Below are positions 61,129 to 64,000 of a DNA stretch of 64,000 nt, in pieces. The notes beneath the pieces were generated by a model. The model saw only the letters and a program-made list of their open reading frames with translations, searched no databases and was not told the origin of the DNA. Position 1 is the first letter of the stretch, and each line of letters starts with the position of its first letter. This DNA is from Gordonia sihwensis NBRC 108236 (lineage in GTDB: Bacteria > Actinomycetota > Actinomycetes > Mycobacteriales > Mycobacteriaceae), in NCBI RefSeq assembly GCF_000333035.1, contig NZ_BANU01000027.1:25073-89072 (forward strand), in the 5' to 3' direction. The translations under genes were made by a program, and so were the position numbers.

Positions 61129-64000
61129 GTGTTCGGATCCATCGGCTCATTCGTCTACCGAATGCGCTATACCGTCATCGCCGTCCTCGTCGCATTGATG
61201 GGCGGTCTGGGGCTGTACGGCATCAACCTGCCGCAGTACCTGTCCCAGAGCGGATGGTTCGACCCGGGCTCGGAGTCGGCCCAGGGATCCGTCATCGCCG
61301 ACACCGCCCTCGGGCGAGACCACAAGTCCGACGTGATCCTGCTGATCACGCCGCCTGCGGGGACCAAGGTCGACGATCCGGCGTTCAGCGCCAAGATCGA
61401 GAACATCGTCGACGACCTGGTCAAGGAGCATCCGGACATCGTCAGCCGGGAGTCCGGCGACGGGCACGCGGGCATCATCGATCCGTTCGAGAAGGCCGAC
61501 GCGGGCGCCGGTCAGACCGCTGCCGAGATCAAGCAGTCCCGGATGTGGACGGCCGACCGAAAACACGGTTTCGTGTCCATCGGCGTCGCGGGTGACGACG
61601 ACACCACGATCCTGAACAACTACAAGACCATCGAGCCGTTCTTCGACGGGCTCGCCGACCGGTACGACCTACCGGGAACCAAGTTTCAGCTGGCCGGTCT
61701 GCAACCGATCGCGGCCGCGATGAGCAAGGGTATGGAAGACGACATCTCGCGCGCCGAGGTGATCGCGCTACCGGTGGTGGCGATCATGCTCCTGTTCGTC
61801 TTCGGCGGCGTGGTGGCGGCCGTGCTGCCGGTCTTCATCGGCGGTCTGACGATCGCCGGCTCCCTCGGCATCATGAAGGTGCTGGCGCAGCTCACCGAGT
61901 TGAACATCTTCGCCCAGTCGGTGGTCACGCTGATCGGTCTGGGCATCGCGATCGACTACGGCCTGTTCATCGTCAGCAGATTCAGAGAGGAACTGGCCGA
62001 GGGATACACGGTCAAAGCCGCGGTCCGAAGAACCGTGATGACCGCGGGCCAGACCGTGGTGTTCTCGGCGACCATCATCGTCGCCGCGCTGGCCTGTCTC
62101 CTGATGTTCCCGCAGGCCTTCCTGAAATCCGTGGCGTACGGGGCGATCGCGTCGGTCGGTCTGGCCGCCATCCTGTCGATCACCGTCCTCCCGGCGATCC
62201 TGGCGATCCTGGGCCGCCGGATCGACGCGCTGAGCCTGCCCTTCCTGCGTCGGACCAAGACGCGCGAAGAGATCGAGGCCGGATTCTGGGGCCGCCTGTC
62301 CGGATGGGTGATGCAGCACCCGGTCAAGACCGCGGCACCCACGGTCCTGCTGCTGCTGGCGCTGATCATCCCGTTCGGCAACATCCAATTCGGCGGCATG
62401 ACCGAGGCCTATCTCCCGCCCGACAACGCGAACCGCGTCGCGCAGGAGGACTTCGACAAGTACTTCCCGACCGAGCGCACCGAAGACCTCAAGCTGATCG
62501 TCACCTACGACCAGAACACCGACGACGCGGCGGGCAAGATTCAGCGGATCGCCGACGAGGCCAACCAGATCCCCGGGTTCACCAAGCAGTTCTCGCCCAC
62601 GGCCGACGGCGGAGCCCTCGAAGGCGTGTACGGCGACGACGAGACCGGGCTCGGCGTGACGCAGATGTCGGCCGGTCTGGTGGACCGCAACACCGCACCC
62701 GAGGCGATCAAGAAGCTCCGCGAGATCGACGACCAGGGCATGACCGTCTACGTCGCCGGCACCCCGACCCTGACCCAGGACTCCATCGACGCGCTGATCA
62801 AGCTGCTCCCGTGGATGGCCATCCTGCTGGTCCTGGTCACCGGCCTGCTGATGTTCCTGGCGTTCGGTTCGGTCATCCTGCCGATCAAGGCGGCGCTGAT
62901 GACCGCGCTGGGTCTGGGCTCCACGCTCGGGATCCTGACGTGGATCTTCATCGACGGTCACGGCTCGTCGATCGCGAACTTCACTCCCGGGCCGCTCTTC
63001 GCGCCGGTGCTGGTTCTGATCATCGCGATCATCTACGGCCTGTCGACCGACTACGAGATCTTCCTGCTCTCCCGCATGGTCGAGGCCCGGCAGCAGGGCG
63101 CGTCGACCACCGAGGCGATCCGGGTGGGCACCGCGCACACCGGCCGCATCATCACCGCGGCCGCGGCCATCCTGGTGGTGGTCACCGGCGCGTTCGGCCT
63201 GTCGGACATCGTCATGATGAAGTACATCGCCTACGGCATGATCGCAGCGCTGATCCTCGACGCGACGGTGATCCGCATGCTGCTGGTGCCGTCGATCATG
63301 AAGTTGCTCGGCGACGACTGCTGGTGGTCGCCGCGCTGGATGCAACGACTGCAGCAGAAGATCGGCCTCGGCGAGACCATCCTCGAGGACGACCCGAGCC
63401 AGAAGCGCCCCGACTACTTCGACGCGGTGCCCGCGGGCACCTCGGGCGGTGTCGTGGCCGCGGCGGAGGCACCGACCACCGCGATGCGGGTACCGGCCGG
63501 AGTGGCCGAACGTCCAGTGGCCGGACGGGCCGAGCCGACGGGGCCCCGCCGCGCGCTCTCGCGGCACGAGACGCCGGGTGAGTCCGACAGCGGACCCCAG
63601 CCCACCGCCGACAGCACGCTCGACGAACTCGTCGACGACGAGGTGGTCGCGCCGTCCGCCGCGCGCACCGACCGCCGCGGCTCCGGCCCCGACACCGGCT
63701 CGTGGAAGCTCGGACTCGGCGGCGTCCGCCAGGTGAGCCCGGATCAGCGCCCACGACCGCAGGCAGCCCCGTCGGCACGACCGCAGACCGCACCGCCTGC
63801 ACCGCAGCCGCGTCCGGTGCGGACGCCGATCGCACCGACGACGGGCGGTGCGACGCCCGCTGCACGGCCACAGGGACCCGCTCCCACCGCCCCGGCGACC
63901 GCGCGCCGCCCGATCGGTGCACCGCCGGTACCGCCGCGCCGGGTTCCGCCGCGCCCGGTGGTACCGGGTCAGAGCGGCCCGCAGCCCGTGGCTCCTCGCC
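61129..64000 (+). CDS. mmpL3: Trehalose monomycolate flippase MmpL3, 3' end outside the window
   Basis: This RND-type inner-membrane protein exports trehalose monomycolate for the mycolate layer. A GTG at 61129 (AGGAAGG 8 bases upstream) opens a frame that is still open at 64000, 957 codons. The layout is TM1, a periplasmic porter domain (about 35-200), TM2-6, a second porter domain (about 415-550) and TM7-12. The two proton-relay Asp-Tyr pairs are present: Asp276-Tyr277 in LGIAIDYGLFIVSRF and Asp641-Tyr642 in IYGLSTDYEIFLLSRM. The C-terminal cytoplasmic tail (from about 740) is long, low-complexity and Pro/Ala/Arg-rich. Confidence 0.95.
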   Translation, partial: MFGSIGSFVYRMRYTVIAVLVALMGGLGLYGINLPQYLSQSGWFDPGSESAQGSVIADTALGRDHKSDVILLITPPAGTKVDDPAFSAKIENIVDDLVKEHPDIVSRESGDGHAGIIDPFEKADAGAGQTAAEIKQSRMWTADRKHGFVSIGVAGDDDTTILNNYKTIEPFFDGLADRYDLPGTKFQLAGLQPIAAAMSKGMEDDISRAEVIALPVVAIMLLFVFGGVVAAVLPVFIGGLTIAGSLGIMKVLAQLTELNIFAQSVVTLIGLGIAIDYGLFIVSRFREELAEGYTVKAAVRRTVMTAGQTVVFSATIIVAALACLLMFPQAFLKSVAYGAIASVGLAAILSITVLPAILAILGRRIDALSLPFLRRTKTREEIEAGFWGRLSGWVMQHPVKTAAPTVLLLLALIIPFGNIQFGGMTEAYLPPDNANRVAQEDFDKYFPTERTEDLKLIVTYDQNTDDAAGKIQRIADEANQIPGFTKQFSPTADGGALEGVYGDDETGLGVTQMSAGLVDRNTAPEAIKKLREIDDQGMTVYVAGTPTLTQDSIDALIKLLPWMAILLVLVTGLLMFLAFGSVILPIKAALMTALGLGSTLGILTWIFIDGHGSSIANFTPGPLFAPVLVLIIAIIYGLSTDYEIFLLSRMVEARQQGASTTEAIRVGTAHTGRIITAAAAILVVVTGAFGLSDIVMMKYIAYGMIAALILDATVIRMLLVPSIMKLLGDDCWWSPRWMQRLQQKIGLGETILEDDPSQKRPDYFDAVPAGTSGGVVAAAEAPTTAMRVPAGVAERPVAGRAEPTGPRRALSRHETPGESDSGPQPTADSTLDELVDDEVVAPSAARTDRRGSGPDTGSWKLGLGGVRQVSPDQRPRPQAAPSARPQTAPPAPQPRPVRTPIAPTTGGATPAARPQGPAPTAPATARRPIGAPPVPPRRVPPRPVVPGQSGPQPVAPR

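Overview
The window is high-GC actinobacterial chromosome. The gene set points to a mycolic-acid-containing member of the Mycobacteriales, most likely Gordonia or a close relative such as Williamsia; this is inference. The evidence is an MmpL3 orthologue, MurT/GatD, a tuberculostearate-type FAD oxidoreductase and methyltransferase pair, a GT87 mannosyltransferase, GTP-type PEP carboxykinase, IdeR/DtxR-type iron boxes and apparently leaderless starts. Much of the gene order matches two blocks of the Mycobacterium tuberculosis chromosome: asd-ask-leuA-murT-gatD-recR-ybaB-bfaAB-like-dnaX-aspartate aminotransferase (the Rv3708c-Rv3722c region) and pckG to mmpL3 (the Rv0211-Rv0206c region). Accessory genes are inserted into and between these blocks. 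No insertion sequence, prophage, integrase or CRISPR array was seen.

Layout. 1-8 kb: a truncated exported protein, a small membrane protein, ohr, a membrane protein, two secreted proteins (one a LIP-family lipase), asd and ask. 8-12.5 kb: a PIG-V-like glycosyltransferase, an orphan PotD-like lipoprotein, a DHA2 exporter and an overlooked 56-residue gene under an IdeR-type box. 12.6-16.2 kb: leuA with a leucine-rich leader peptide and attenuator-like hairpin, then a secreted Ig-repeat protein. 16.5-22.7 kb: two regulator/exporter units, WYL with MFS, and MarR with an isochorismatase-like protein and MFS. 22.7-36.2 kb: murT-gatD, recR-ybaB-pseudouridine synthase, the bfaAB-like pair, dnaX, GT87, aminotransferase, SRP RNA and tRNA-Ser(GGA).

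36.2-45.1 kb: pyruvate:quinone oxidoreductase, AI-2E-type permease, an HtaA-type haem protein under a second iron box, a VOC protein with an AraC regulator, stand-alone LigD-type polymerase domain with LigC-type ligase, an esterase and an Lrp regulator. 45.3-50 kb: a large indolepyruvate ferredoxin oxidoreductase and a Leu/Val/Phe dehydrogenase, divergent from the Lrp gene, forming a likely amino-acid catabolic module. 50-55.1 kb: a Tat-exported phospholipase C, PadR with an exporter, and gluQRS. 55.2-64 kb: pckG, a DUF6802-like protein, two degenerate P-loop proteins, then trmB, a NYN-domain protein and mmpL3, which runs off the right edge.

Functionally the core genes cover aspartate-family and leucine synthesis, peptidoglycan amidation, replication and recombination, and envelope lipid assembly. 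The accessory genes are mostly export, regulation, iron/haem and lipid hydrolysis. Convergent gene pairs are often separated by near-perfect GC-rich hairpins, which I annotate as terminators.
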